A stretch of DNA of 64,000 nucleotides. Origin: Streptomyces smyrnaeus (GTDB lineage Bacteria; Actinomycetota; Actinomycetes; Streptomycetales; Streptomycetaceae). The DNA is taken from positions 124,001 to 188,000 of the forward strand of contig NZ_JAFFZM010000017.1 of assembly GCF_017676345.1 (NCBI RefSeq). Reading direction: 5' to 3'. Under the pieces are notes generated by a model. It ran no database searches, was not told where the DNA came from, and was given only the letters and a program-made list of their open reading frames with translations. The position numbers and the translations under genes were made by a program. Position 1 is the stretch's first letter. Each line of letters begins with the position of its first letter. This document shows, piece by piece, positions 56,135 to 64,000 of the stretch.

Positions 56135-56512
56135 ATGACGGCAGACGAGGGGTCGGTACGGGTCGACAGCTGGATCTGGTCCGTACGGCTGGCGAAGACC
56201 CGCTCCCAGGCGGCGACCGCGGCCCGCGGTGGACACGTCAAGGTCAACGGCGAGCGGGTGAAGGCGGCGCACGCCCTCCGGGTGGGGGACGAGGTACGGG
56301 TGCGGCAGGCGGGGCGCGAACGCATCGTGATCGTCAAGCGGCTGATCAAGAAGCGGGTGGGCGCTCCGGTCGCCGTCGAGTGTTACCAGGACAACAGCCC
56401 GCCGCCGCCGTCCCCGGTGGAGGTCCCCGTCGTCGCCCGCCGTGAGCGGGGGGCCGGACGCCCCACCAAACGGGACCGCCGCGAGCTGGAGCGCCTCCGC
56501 GGAGAGCGCTGA
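56135..56512 (+). CDS. S4-domain RNA-binding protein (Hsp15-like)
   Basis: A 125-residue protein. The S4 fold is clear: VRVDSWIWSVRLAKTRSQAA, GGHVKVNGERVKAAHALRVGD and VIVKRLIKKRVGAPVAVECY. Hsp15-like proteins bind rRNA of stalled 50S subunits carrying peptidyl-tRNA and help ribosome recycling under heat stress. ATG 56135 follows a short GGAAG; a possible TAGGCT -10 element only 14 nt before it suggests a very short leader. Confidence 0.85.
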   Translation: MTADEGSVRVDSWIWSVRLAKTRSQAATAARGGHVKVNGERVKAAHALRVGDEVRVRQAGRERIVIVKRLIKKRVGAPVAVECYQDNSPPPPSPVEVPVVARRERGAGRPTKRDRRELERLRGER

Positions 56513-56542
56513 ACGACCCCCGCCCGGCGGCGCCCGGCCCGC

Positions 56543-57253
56543 TCAGCCGCCGCTCTCGCGCAGCCGCTCGGCGATGACGGCGGCCTGGACGCGGCGGCCC
56601 ACGCCGAGCTTGGCGAGGATGGTGGAGATCCGGTTCTTCACGGTCTTCTCCGCCAGGAACAGCCGCTCACCGATCTGCCGGTTGGTCAGCCCCTCCCCGA
56701 TCAGCGCGAGCACCTCCCGCTCGCGCGGGGTGAGCCGGGCCAGCTCCGGCGGGGCCGTACGGTGCTCCCGGGCCCGGACGCGCGCCATGACGCGTGCGCT
56801 CGCCCCGGGGTCGAGCAGCGAGGTGCCGGCCGCCACCGTGCGGATGGCGCTGACCAGATCGGCGCCCTTGATCTGCTTGAGCACATAGCCCGCCGCGCCC
56901 GCCATGACCGCGTCCATCAGCGCCTCGTCGTCGTCGAAGGACGTGAGGATCAAACACACCAGTTCGGGCATCATGGCCCGCAGTTCGCGGCAGACCTCGA
57001 TGCCCGCGTGGTCGCTGTGCTGCTCGGCACCGCCCAGCCGTACATCCAGCACCGCGACATGCGGGCGTACCGCGGGCACGCGGGTGAGCGCCTCCTCCGC
57101 GTCGCCCGCCTCCCCGACGACCTCCAGATCGGATTCCGCTTCCAGCAGGTCGCGCAGCCCTCTGCGTACCACCTCGTGATCGTCGAGCAGGAAGACGCGC
57201 ACAGGCGCGGCGGGGTGGGCGGCCGTGCCGCCCGGGCTGTCGGAACCCGGCAC
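56543..57253 (-). CDS. NarL/DevR-family response regulator
   Basis: A 236-residue regulator. The receiver domain has the phosphoacceptor Asp in HVAVLDVRLGG and the Lys in GYVLKQIKG; the C-terminal LuxR-type HTH is LTPREREVLALIGEGLTNRQ followed by AEKTVKNRISTILAKLG. It most resembles DevR/DosR-like regulators. Its likely partner kinase is encoded on the other strand at 58784-60619, with an MFS gene between. GTG 57253 follows GAGGAGGT. Confidence 0.87.
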   Translation of the reverse strand: MPGSDSPGGTAAHPAAPVRVFLLDDHEVVRRGLRDLLEAESDLEVVGEAGDAEEALTRVPAVRPHVAVLDVRLGGAEQHSDHAGIEVCRELRAMMPELVCLILTSFDDDEALMDAVMAGAAGYVLKQIKGADLVSAIRTVAAGTSLLDPGASARVMARVRAREHRTAPPELARLTPREREVLALIGEGLTNRQIGERLFLAEKTVKNRISTILAKLGVGRRVQAAVIAERLRESGG

Positions 57254-57350
57254 TGGACCTCCTCGGGACGCCCTCAAGCCTGGGGCATGGGCGGCCGGAT
57301 GAGTAGGGGCCGTTCGTCCCGCCCGAACCCGCGCCGTCTAGGGTTCCGGT

Positions 57351-58727
57351 ATGACCGAGCGGAGCCGACGGCCGCTGGCGGGTGTGCTCGCGGCGATGGC
57401 CGTGTCGTTGACCGGCACCCGCATCTCGGCCATCGCGCTCCCCTGGTTCGTCCTGGTCACCACCGGCAGCACTGCCAGGACCGGGCTGGTGGCGCTGTGC
57501 GAGATGGCGCCGTACGTACTGGTCAAGGCGTTCACCGGCCCGCTGGTCGACCGGGTCGGTCCGCGTACCGTCTCATGGGTCACCGATGTGCTCAGTGCCC
57601 TCGCGGTGACCGCCGTGGGCCTGCTGCACCTCGTGGACGTGCTCTCGTTCTGGCTGCTGCTCCTGCTCGTCGCGGTGATCGGGGCGGCCCGGGGACCCGG
57701 CGACCTGTCGAAAGAGATCATGGTCCCGGAAGCCGCGGCGCGCGCCCGGGTGCCGCTGGAGCGGGCCGCCGGGCTGGCGGGGGTGACCGAGCGGCTCGCC
57801 TCGACCGTCGGCCCGGCGGCCGGTGGCGCGGTGGTGGCGCTGCTCGGCGCGCAGACCGCGCTGTTCGCCATCGCGTGCTGCTTCGCCTCGGGTTCGGCCG
57901 TGATCGTGGTCCTGCTGCCGCGCCGCCGCGGCAGCACCCGGGACGACCCGGACGGCAGCGCCCGTCCGGCGTCCGAGGGCTACTGGCGCCGGCTCGGCGC
58001 GGGCTTCCGCTTCCTGCGCGGTGACCCGCTGCTGCTGACGGTGATCGCCATGGTCGCCGTCACCAATCTGCTGGATGCCGCCTTCGCCACCCTGCTGCTG
58101 CCCGTCTGGGCACGGGAGTCCGGCAACGGCCCGGGAGCGATCGGGCTGGCGAACAGCGCGCTGGGGATCGCGGCGGTCGCCGGGAGCCTGGTGGCCGCCG
58201 CGATCGGGCACCGGATGCGCCGCCGTCCCGTCTTCTTCGCCGGGTTCCTGCTGGCGGGCGCGCCCCGGTTCTTGATCCTGGCCGTGGACGTACCGCTGTG
58301 GGCGGTGCTGGGGGTCTTCGCGCTCGGCGGTTTCGGAGCCGGCTTCCTCAACCCGATACTGGGCGCCCTCAACTTCGAGCGCGTGCCCGGCGAGTTGCGG
58401 GGCAGGGTCAACGCGCTGGGGGACTCGCTGGCCTGGTCCGGCATCCCTCTCGGCGGGCTCCTCGCCGGTGCGGCGGTCGCCGCGTTCGGGCTGGTGCCGG
58501 TGCTGCTGGCCGGCGGTGCCGCGTACTTCCTCACCACGAACCTGACCGGGCTGCGCCCGGAGTGGCGTGAGATGGACCGGGCGAAGGCGACCCGGCACCC
58601 GGGCGGGCACACTCCGCCCGGCGGGAACGCCCCGCCGGGCGAGGGGCGTACGGACACCGCACCGGGCGGTACGAGTGGCGAGGTCGAGCCGGAATCGACC
58701 GGCGACCTGGCGTCCGTTCGGCCGTAG
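57351..58727 (+). CDS. MFS transporter (12 TM)
   Basis: A 458-residue membrane protein of the enterobactin-exporter/MFS_3-like group: about 12 segments, with LVDRVGPRTVSWVTDVLSAL (a motif-A-like loop) and a central FRFLRGDPLLLTVIAMVAVT after the midloop. The last 65 residues are a Pro/Gly-rich cytoplasmic tail. The substrate is unknown. It lies between the two partners of a likely two-component system. Confidence 0.82.
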   Translation: MTERSRRPLAGVLAAMAVSLTGTRISAIALPWFVLVTTGSTARTGLVALCEMAPYVLVKAFTGPLVDRVGPRTVSWVTDVLSALAVTAVGLLHLVDVLSFWLLLLLVAVIGAARGPGDLSKEIMVPEAAARARVPLERAAGLAGVTERLASTVGPAAGGAVVALLGAQTALFAIACCFASGSAVIVVLLPRRRGSTRDDPDGSARPASEGYWRRLGAGFRFLRGDPLLLTVIAMVAVTNLLDAAFATLLLPVWARESGNGPGAIGLANSALGIAAVAGSLVAAAIGHRMRRRPVFFAGFLLAGAPRFLILAVDVPLWAVLGVFALGGFGAGFLNPILGALNFERVPGELRGRVNALGDSLAWSGIPLGGLLAGAAVAAFGLVPVLLAGGAAYFLTTNLTGLRPEWREMDRAKATRHPGGHTPPGGNAPPGEGRTDTAPGGTSGEVEPESTGDLASVRP

Positions 58728-58783
58728 ACTGCCGTTCCGGGTCGCGCGGGGGCCCGGCTGTCGTGCGGCGTACGGAGGTGCGC

Positions 58784-60619
58784 ATGTCGGAGGCTGCCAG
58801 AGCGGGGCAGCACCGTCCGGACCGGGAGCGGGGGCGGGGCAACGACCGGGTGGAGCACCGCGAGGAGCTGCCCCACTTCCGGCTGGACGAGCTGCTGGAC
58901 GAGCTCCAGACACGGCTGGACGCCGCACGGCTCACCCAGGACCGGATGCACAGCCTTCTGGAAGCAGTGCTCAGCGTCGGGCGCGAACTGGAGCTGTCCC
59001 AGGTGCTGCGCCGCATCGTGGAGGCGGCGCTGGCGCTGACCAACGCGGAGTACGGCGCGCTGGGTGTCATCGGGGAAGGGCAGCGGCTGTCGACCTTCCT
59101 GCCGGTGGGCGTCTCGCCGGAACAGGCCGCACGCATCGGCCCGCTGCCCTCGGGACACGGGGTGCTCGGCGAACTGATCCGCGACCCGCGGCCGTTACGG
59201 CTCACGGATCTGAGCGCGCACCCGGCCAGCCACGGCTTCCCCGCGCACCATCCGCCGATGCGCACCTTCCTGGGCGTACCCGTGCGGGTGCGGGACGAGG
59301 TCTTCGGCAACCTTTATCTGGCGCAGAAGCGCGGTGGCGCCGACTTCGACGCCGACGACGAGGCGGTCGTCACCACCCTCGCCGTCGCCGCCGGGATCGC
59401 CGTCGACAACGCCAGGCTGTACGCGGAGAGCCGGCGCCGCGAGCAGTGGCTGGAGGCGCTGGGCGAGATCAGCCGGCTGCTGCTGAGCGGCGCGACCTCC
59501 GACGAGGTGCTGCGGCTGATCGCGCAGCGGGCGCTGGAGGTGGCGCAGTCGGACACCTCGTGCGTGCTGCTGCCGGACACCGAGGGCGTCGCGGACGCCC
59601 TGCGGGTCGTGGTGGCGGTCGGCGACCTCGCCGAGGAGCAGACGGGCGTGGTCGTGCCCTACGACGACACCCTGTCCGGGCTGGCGGCCCGCACCGGGGA
59701 GTCGGCGGTGACGGCGGACATCGGCAACGATCCGCGTACGCACGCCTTTCCGGACGGGGAGGTCGAGCACGGTCCCGTCGTCGCCGTACCGCTGCTGGCG
59801 CAGCAGGACGCACCCGGCGCGCTGCGGCTGAGCCGGCTCAAGGGGCGTCCGCCGTTCGACGAGACGGAGGTGGAGCTGCTCAAGGACTTCGCCGCGCAGG
59901 CCGCCCTGGCGCTGGAGATGGCGCAGCACCGCGCCGAGTCGGAGCAGCTCACCCTGCTGCACGAGCGCGACCGCATCGCCCGCGACCTGCACGATCTGGC
60001 CATCCAGCGGCTGTTCGCCACCGGGATGACGCTGCAGAGCGCGGGACGGCTCATCGACCGGCCCGAGGCCGCGGAGCGGGTGAACCGCGCGGTGGACGAC
60101 CTCGACGAGACCATCAAGATCATCCGTTCCACCATCTTCGCGCTGCGCACCTCCGGTGAGGGTGTCGAGCCGGGCACCAGCCTGCGCCGGACGGTGGCCA
60201 AGGCCGTCAGCGACGCGGCCGACCGGCTCGGCTTCCTGCCTTCCCTGCGGATGGAGGGGCCCGTCGACACGGATGTGCCGCCGGAGGCGGCCGAGCAGGT
60301 GAGCGCGGTGCTGGCGGAGGCGCTGAGCAACATCGTGCGGCACGCGCGGGCGCACCGGGTGGATGTGGATCTGCAGGTCGGCGCGGCCATCGCCCTGACC
60401 GTCACCGACGACGGCGTGGGCGTCGGGGACCGCGACGGCCGCGGCGCGGACCGCGCCGGGAGCACACACACCGGAGGGCTCGCCAATATGCGCTCCCGGG
60501 CCGAGCAGCTCGGTGGAACGCTGACCGTGACCCAGGGGCCCGGCACCGACCCGGCGTCAGGGGCGGGCCCGGGCACCCGTATCGCCTGGGCGGTTCCGCT
60601 CCGCCGCGAGGGCGGCTGA
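58784..60619 (+). CDS. GAF-domain sensor histidine kinase (DevS/DosT-like)
   Basis: A 611-residue cytosolic kinase with two GAF domains (about 50-210 and 225-385), a HisKA_3 dimerisation helix with phosphoacceptor His (RDRIARDLHDLAIQRLFATG) and an HATPase domain (LAEALSNIVRHARAH, TGGLANMRSRAEQLGG). The stretch HGFPAHHPPMRTFLGVPVRV in GAF-A resembles the haem-ligand region of mycobacterial DevS/DosT, so redox, O2 or NO sensing is plausible. ATG 58784 follows GGAGGT; an ATG-like start 7 codons earlier is possible. Confidence 0.87.
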   Translation: MSEAARAGQHRPDRERGRGNDRVEHREELPHFRLDELLDELQTRLDAARLTQDRMHSLLEAVLSVGRELELSQVLRRIVEAALALTNAEYGALGVIGEGQRLSTFLPVGVSPEQAARIGPLPSGHGVLGELIRDPRPLRLTDLSAHPASHGFPAHHPPMRTFLGVPVRVRDEVFGNLYLAQKRGGADFDADDEAVVTTLAVAAGIAVDNARLYAESRRREQWLEALGEISRLLLSGATSDEVLRLIAQRALEVAQSDTSCVLLPDTEGVADALRVVVAVGDLAEEQTGVVVPYDDTLSGLAARTGESAVTADIGNDPRTHAFPDGEVEHGPVVAVPLLAQQDAPGALRLSRLKGRPPFDETEVELLKDFAAQAALALEMAQHRAESEQLTLLHERDRIARDLHDLAIQRLFATGMTLQSAGRLIDRPEAAERVNRAVDDLDETIKIIRSTIFALRTSGEGVEPGTSLRRTVAKAVSDAADRLGFLPSLRMEGPVDTDVPPEAAEQVSAVLAEALSNIVRHARAHRVDVDLQVGAAIALTVTDDGVGVGDRDGRGADRAGSTHTGGLANMRSRAEQLGGTLTVTQGPGTDPASGAGPGTRIAWAVPLRREGG

Positions 60620-60695
60620 GCCCGGCAGGCGTCCAGCCGGGCGGCAAAGCACCCCGGCAGGCATGCCGACCGGACGGCGAGGGGACCCGGCACGC

Positions 60696-61493
60696 ATGAC
60701 GAACCTCGGTCTGCCGGACAGCATCCGCGCATGTCTGTTCGATCTCGACGGTGTGCTCACCAAGACGGCCGTCGTGCACGCCGCCGCCTGGAAGGAGATG
60801 TTCGACGCCTATCTGCGCGAGCGGGACGGCCCCGGCTTCCGCCCCTTCGACCCGGTGGCGGAGTACGACGCGTATGTGGACGGGCGCCCGCGCGCCGACG
60901 GAGTGCGCACCTTCCTCGCCGCACGCGGTATCCAGCTGCCGGAGGGCACCGCCGAGGACCCGCCCGGCCGGGAGACGGTCAACGGGCTGGGCAACCGCAA
61001 GAACGAGCTGCTGCTGGAGAAGATCCGCAAGGACGGCGTCGAGGCGTACGACGGCTCGCTGCGGTATCTGCGCGCGGTACGGGCCGCGGGGCTGCGGACG
61101 GCCGTGGTCTCCTCCAGCGCCAACTGCCGCGACATCCTCGTCTCGGTCGGCATCGAGGACCTCTTCGACGTCCGGATCGACGGCGTCGTGGCCAAGGAGC
61201 GCCGGCTGCCCGGCAAGCCGCACCCCGACACCTTTCTCGCCGCCGCCGGGGATCTGGGCGTGACCGCGGACGAGTCGGCCGTCTTCGAGGACGCACTGGC
61301 CGGGATGGAGGCCGGCCGCGCCGGCGACTTCCGCTACGTCGTGGGGGTCGACCGCACCGGACAGGCCGACGCCCTGCGTGCACACGGCGCCGACACCGTC
61401 GTGCGGGACCTGCGGGAGCTGCAGGACCCGCACCGGCCGCAGCAGGACCAGGACCCCACCCGCCGGCGCCGACCGGGGAAGGAACGCCCGTGA
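60696..61493 (+). CDS. Beta-phosphoglucomutase-type HAD hydrolase
   Basis: A 265-residue HAD-superfamily enzyme. The nucleophile motif LFDLDGVLTKTAVVHAAAW, motif II VVSSSANCRDIL, KPHPDTFL (Lys) and VFEDALAGMEAG (acidic loop) are all present. It should convert beta-glucose 1-phosphate to glucose 6-phosphate, the fate of the product of the next enzyme. ATG 60696 was chosen over 60663. The GH65 start overlaps its stop as GTGA. Confidence 0.88.
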   Translation: MTNLGLPDSIRACLFDLDGVLTKTAVVHAAAWKEMFDAYLRERDGPGFRPFDPVAEYDAYVDGRPRADGVRTFLAARGIQLPEGTAEDPPGRETVNGLGNRKNELLLEKIRKDGVEAYDGSLRYLRAVRAAGLRTAVVSSSANCRDILVSVGIEDLFDVRIDGVVAKERRLPGKPHPDTFLAAAGDLGVTADESAVFEDALAGMEAGRAGDFRYVVGVDRTGQADALRAHGADTVVRDLRELQDPHRPQQDQDPTRRRRPGKERP

Positions 61494-63859
61494 TCAGCAA
61501 CTCGTCCTACGCCGTCCAGCCCTGGTCGCTGCGGGAGAGCGCGCTCAACCTCGATGTGCTGCCGCAGAGCGAATCCGTCTTCGCCCTCTCCAACGGGCAC
61601 ATCGGCTGGCGCGGCAACCTCGACGAAGGGGAGCCGCACGGGCTGCCCGGCACCTACCTCAACGGGGTGCACGAGCTGCACCCCCTGCCGTACGCGGAGG
61701 CGGGCTACGGCTACCCCGAATCCGGCCAGACCGTCATCAACGTCACCAACGGCAAGATCATGCGGTTGCTGGTGGACGACGAGCCGTTCGACGTCCGCTA
61801 CGGCAAGCTGCGCTCCCACGAACGGGTGCTGGATCTGCGCACCGGGCTGCTGCGCCGGGTCTGCGAGTGGAGTTCCCCGGCCGGCTGCACCGTACGGGTG
61901 ACCTCCACCCGGCTGGTCTCCTTCAGCCAGCGCGCCATCGCCGCCGTCGCCTACGAGGTGGAGCCGCTCGACTCCGACGTCCGGATCGTCGTGCAGTCGG
62001 AGCTGGTCGCCAACGAACAACTGCCGCAGAAGAGCGGCGAGGACCCGCGGGTCGCCGCCGCGCTCCAGGACGTGCTGCTGCCGGAGGAGAACTTCGCCCA
62101 GGACATGCGGCTGCGCCTGGTGCACTGCACCGATCGCAGCGGGCTGCGGGTCGGCGCCGCGGCCGACCACACCGTGCACGGTCCGGCCTCGACCAGCACC
62201 GCCTGCGAGAGCGGGGAGAACGTCGCCCGGCTGACCGTCACCGCCGAGCTGCGGCCCGGCGAACCGCTGCGGGTGGAGAAGCTGGTCTCCTACGGCTGGT
62301 CCGGCGTCCGCTCGCTGCCCGCCGTACGCGACCAGGTCGACGCCGCCCTGGCCGGTGCCCGCAGCAAGGGCTGGCAAGGGCTGGTGGAGCAGCAGCGGGA
62401 GTTTCTGGACCACTTCTGGTCACGCGCCGATGTGGAGGTGGACGGCGACGCGGAGATCCAGCAGGCGGTGCGCTTCGCGCTCTTCCACGTCCTGCAGGCG
62501 GGCGCGCGGGCCGAGAAGCGCGCCATCCCCTCCAAGGGCCTGACCGGTTCCGGTTACGACGGGCACTCCTTCTGGGACAGCGAGCAGTTCGTGCTGCCGG
62601 TGCTGACCTACACCTCACCCGACTCGGTCGCCGAGGCGCTGCGCTGGCGGCAGGAGACGCTGCCCGCCGCCCGCGCCAGGGCGCGCCAGCTCGGGCTGCG
62701 GGGGGCGACCTTCCCCTGGCGGACGATCAACGGCTCGGAGTGTTCCGCCTACTGGCCGGCCGGTACCGCCGCCTTCCACGTCAACGCGGACATCGCGGAC
62801 GCCGTGACCCGGTATGTCGCGGCCACCGGCGACGTGGAGTTCGAACGGGAGACGGCGGTGGAGATCCTGGTCGAGACCGCCCGGCTGTGGCACTCGCTGG
62901 GCCACCACGACCACCACGGCACCTTCCACTTCGACGGGGTCACCGGGCCGGACGAGTACAGCGCCGTCGCGGACGACAACCTCTACACCAACCTGATGGC
63001 CCAGCAGAACCTGCGGGCCGCCGCCGAGGCCGTGGAGCGGTACCCCCGGGAGGCGACCGCGCTGGGGGTGGACGACGAGGAGGCGGCCGGCTGGCGCGAC
63101 GCGGCGGACGCGGTGGCCGTACCGTTCAACGAGACGCTGGGGGTCCACGAGCAGTCGGCCGGCTTCACGGGGCATCAGATGTGGGACTTCGCCGCGACCG
63201 GGCCCGACCAGTACCCGCTGATGCTGCACTTCCCCTACTTCGACCTGTACCGCAAGCAGGTCATCAAGCAGGCGGACCTGGTGCTGGCCCTGTACAAGCG
63301 CGGCGACGCCTTCGACGCCGAGCAGAAGGCGCGCGCCTTCGACTACTACGAGCAGATGACCGTCCGCGACTCCTCCCTGTCCGCCTGCTGCCAGGCCGTG
63401 ATGGCCGCCGAGGTGGGCCATCTGCGGCTCGCCTACGACTATGTGGGCGAGGCCGCGCTGATGGACCTGGCGGACCTGGAGAGCAACACCCGGGACGGGC
63501 TGCACATCGCCTCGCTGGCGGGCGCCTGGATCGCGCTGGTCGCCGGGTTCGGCGGGATGCGACTGCGCCACGGCGAGCTGGACTTCTCGCCCCTGCTGCC
63601 CGAACAGCTGAGCCGGCTGGCCTTCACGGTGCAGACCCTGGGGCGGCGGCTGCGGGTGGAGATCGGCAGGACGACGGCCACCTACACGCTGTTGGAGGGC
63701 GAGCCGCTGGAACTGTGCCACTGCGGGGCGCCGTTCACGCTCACGGCCGGGGCGCCGCAGAGCCGCCCGGTACGCCGCCCGCCGCCCCGGCCCGAGCCGT
63801 CCCCGCCGCCGGGCCGCCGCCCGGCCCGGCGCCACGGGAGTGCGGGGGCCCCGGAGTAG
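61490..63859 (+). CDS. GH65 alpha-glucoside phosphorylase (maltose/trehalose/kojibiose type)
   Basis: A 789-residue enzyme that should phosphorolyse an alpha-glucosyl disaccharide to beta-glucose 1-phosphate plus glucose. The N-terminal beta-sandwich starts YAVQPWSLRESALNL and ESVFALSNGHIGWRGN; the catalytic alpha/alpha barrel contains SFWDSEQFVLPVLTY, WPAGTAAFHVNADIADAV and the general acid Glu in GVTGPDEYSAVADDNLYTN. Specificity (maltose, trehalose or kojibiose) cannot be set from motifs alone. A Pro/Arg-rich tail ends the protein. GTG 61490 overlaps the phosphoglucomutase gene, giving a tight two-enzyme operon. Confidence 0.9.
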   Translation: MISNSSYAVQPWSLRESALNLDVLPQSESVFALSNGHIGWRGNLDEGEPHGLPGTYLNGVHELHPLPYAEAGYGYPESGQTVINVTNGKIMRLLVDDEPFDVRYGKLRSHERVLDLRTGLLRRVCEWSSPAGCTVRVTSTRLVSFSQRAIAAVAYEVEPLDSDVRIVVQSELVANEQLPQKSGEDPRVAAALQDVLLPEENFAQDMRLRLVHCTDRSGLRVGAAADHTVHGPASTSTACESGENVARLTVTAELRPGEPLRVEKLVSYGWSGVRSLPAVRDQVDAALAGARSKGWQGLVEQQREFLDHFWSRADVEVDGDAEIQQAVRFALFHVLQAGARAEKRAIPSKGLTGSGYDGHSFWDSEQFVLPVLTYTSPDSVAEALRWRQETLPAARARARQLGLRGATFPWRTINGSECSAYWPAGTAAFHVNADIADAVTRYVAATGDVEFERETAVEILVETARLWHSLGHHDHHGTFHFDGVTGPDEYSAVADDNLYTNLMAQQNLRAAAEAVERYPREATALGVDDEEAAGWRDAADAVAVPFNETLGVHEQSAGFTGHQMWDFAATGPDQYPLMLHFPYFDLYRKQVIKQADLVLALYKRGDAFDAEQKARAFDYYEQMTVRDSSLSACCQAVMAAEVGHLRLAYDYVGEAALMDLADLESNTRDGLHIASLAGAWIALVAGFGGMRLRHGELDFSPLLPEQLSRLAFTVQTLGRRLRVEIGRTTATYTLLEGEPLELCHCGAPFTLTAGAPQSRPVRRPPPRPEPSPPPGRRPARRHGSAGAPE

Positions 63860-63908
63860 GGCCCCGTCCTGCCCCTGTCCGCCGTCTGCCGACTGCGGGT
63901 CGTTTCCG

Positions 63909-63946
63909 GCCGCTCGCGCAGTTCCCCGCGCCCCTGCCGGGGCGCG
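63909..63946. repeat. Short GC-rich repeat element with hairpin
   Basis: CGCGCAGTTCCCCGCGCCCC followed by TGCCGGGGCGCG forms a stem (GCGCCCC/GGGGCGC) around a 4-nt loop. A CGCAGTTCCCCGCGCCCC motif recurs in intergenic regions of many Streptomyces genomes. Here it lies between the GH65 gene and a convergent gene and may also act as a terminator. Confidence 0.5.
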
Positions 63947-63954
63947 TCCCTCCC

Positions 63955-64000
63955 TCAGGCGTACCGCTTCAACTCGCGGCGGGCCAGGGAGCGCTGGTGC
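63955..64000 (-). CDS. 3' end of an unidentified gene
   Basis: The last codons of a minus-strand frame read HQRSLARRELKRYA before a TGA stop at 63957-63955. The rest lies beyond the right edge. The basic tail is not enough to name a family. Confidence 0.4.
   Translation of the reverse strand, partial: HQRSLARRELKRYA

Noticed and set aside
1..64000. tRNA, rRNA, CRISPR array or insertion sequence
   Set aside because: I read both strands for clover-leaf genes, regularly spaced repeats and transposase motifs and saw none that I could support.

Overview
The window is high-GC actinobacterial chromosome, almost certainly Streptomyces or a close relative. The signs are very strong third-position GC bias, long shadow frames on both strands, frequent GTG starts, many 4-nt ATGA/GTGA stop-start overlaps, a gvpA-F-G-Y-Z-J-L-S-K gas vesicle operon, a PHO-box-like direct repeat and a sigma-B-like promoter. 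I saw no rRNA, tRNA, CRISPR array or insertion sequence. No stretch longer than about 300 bases lacks a gene; the longest gaps (2591-2863, 13858-14094, 17227-17448, 41791-42003, 52725-52982) hold promoters and operators where listed, otherwise nothing I can name.

1-4520 (minus strand): the 5' part of an enolase-superfamily dehydratase gene behind a good promoter with a candidate operator, an orphan FhaA N-terminal-domain protein, a secreted esterase, a DUF2795 protein, a two-domain VOC protein and a decayed metallo-beta-lactamase remnant. 4560-13156 (minus): a tightly coupled carbohydrate operon of binding lipoprotein, two permeases and an ATPase, followed by a PHP-family hydrolase and a GH38 alpha-mannosidase. 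13312-13857: a small membrane protein and a PRC-barrel protein. 14095-17226 (plus): a second sugar ABC importer with no ATPase of its own. 17353-20976 (plus): a PHO-box-like repeat, a small secreted protein, a beta-carbonic anhydrase, a SulP transporter and an SDR.

21005-32359 (minus) is the most notable part: a compact RiPP cluster of thiopeptide/goadsporin type. In transcription order it encodes an Ocin-ThiF-like leader-binding protein, a YcaO cyclodehydratase, a double-domain SagB-type azoline dehydrogenase, a glutamylating LanB N-terminal protein, one LanB C-terminal-domain protein, a 37-residue precursor peptide that is easily missed, and an O-methyltransferase. The first five are fused by 4-nt overlaps or a 10-nt gap. 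The precursor sits behind its own repeat-bearing upstream region and is followed by an 18-bp perfect hairpin. With only one LanB C-terminal protein and a Cys-poor core, an azole plus dehydroamino-acid linear peptide is more likely than a classical macrocyclic thiopeptide.

32563-38973: a transglycosylase-like protein, an OmpR/histidine-kinase pair and, divergently, a lipoprotein plus MacAB-like ABC export operon; tandem 11-bp repeats lie between the divergent units. 39145-46714: a secreted PA14-GH2 enzyme with a divergent LacI regulator, an M23 endopeptidase, and a DHA2-type MFS exporter divergent from a TetR regulator with two tandem operators. 46876-54136: membrane proteins, an MgtC-like protein, the gas vesicle operon, a hemerythrin-like protein, a small ORF whose near-perfect Shine-Dalgarno is folded into a hairpin, and gvpO on the opposite strand. 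54195-60619: a PAS/SpoIIE-type phosphatase, an S4 RNA-binding protein, and a DevS/DevR-like two-component pair separated by an MFS gene. 60696-63859: a beta-phosphoglucomutase-like enzyme coupled to a GH65 disaccharide phosphorylase. The last bases hold the 3' end of an unidentified minus-strand gene.
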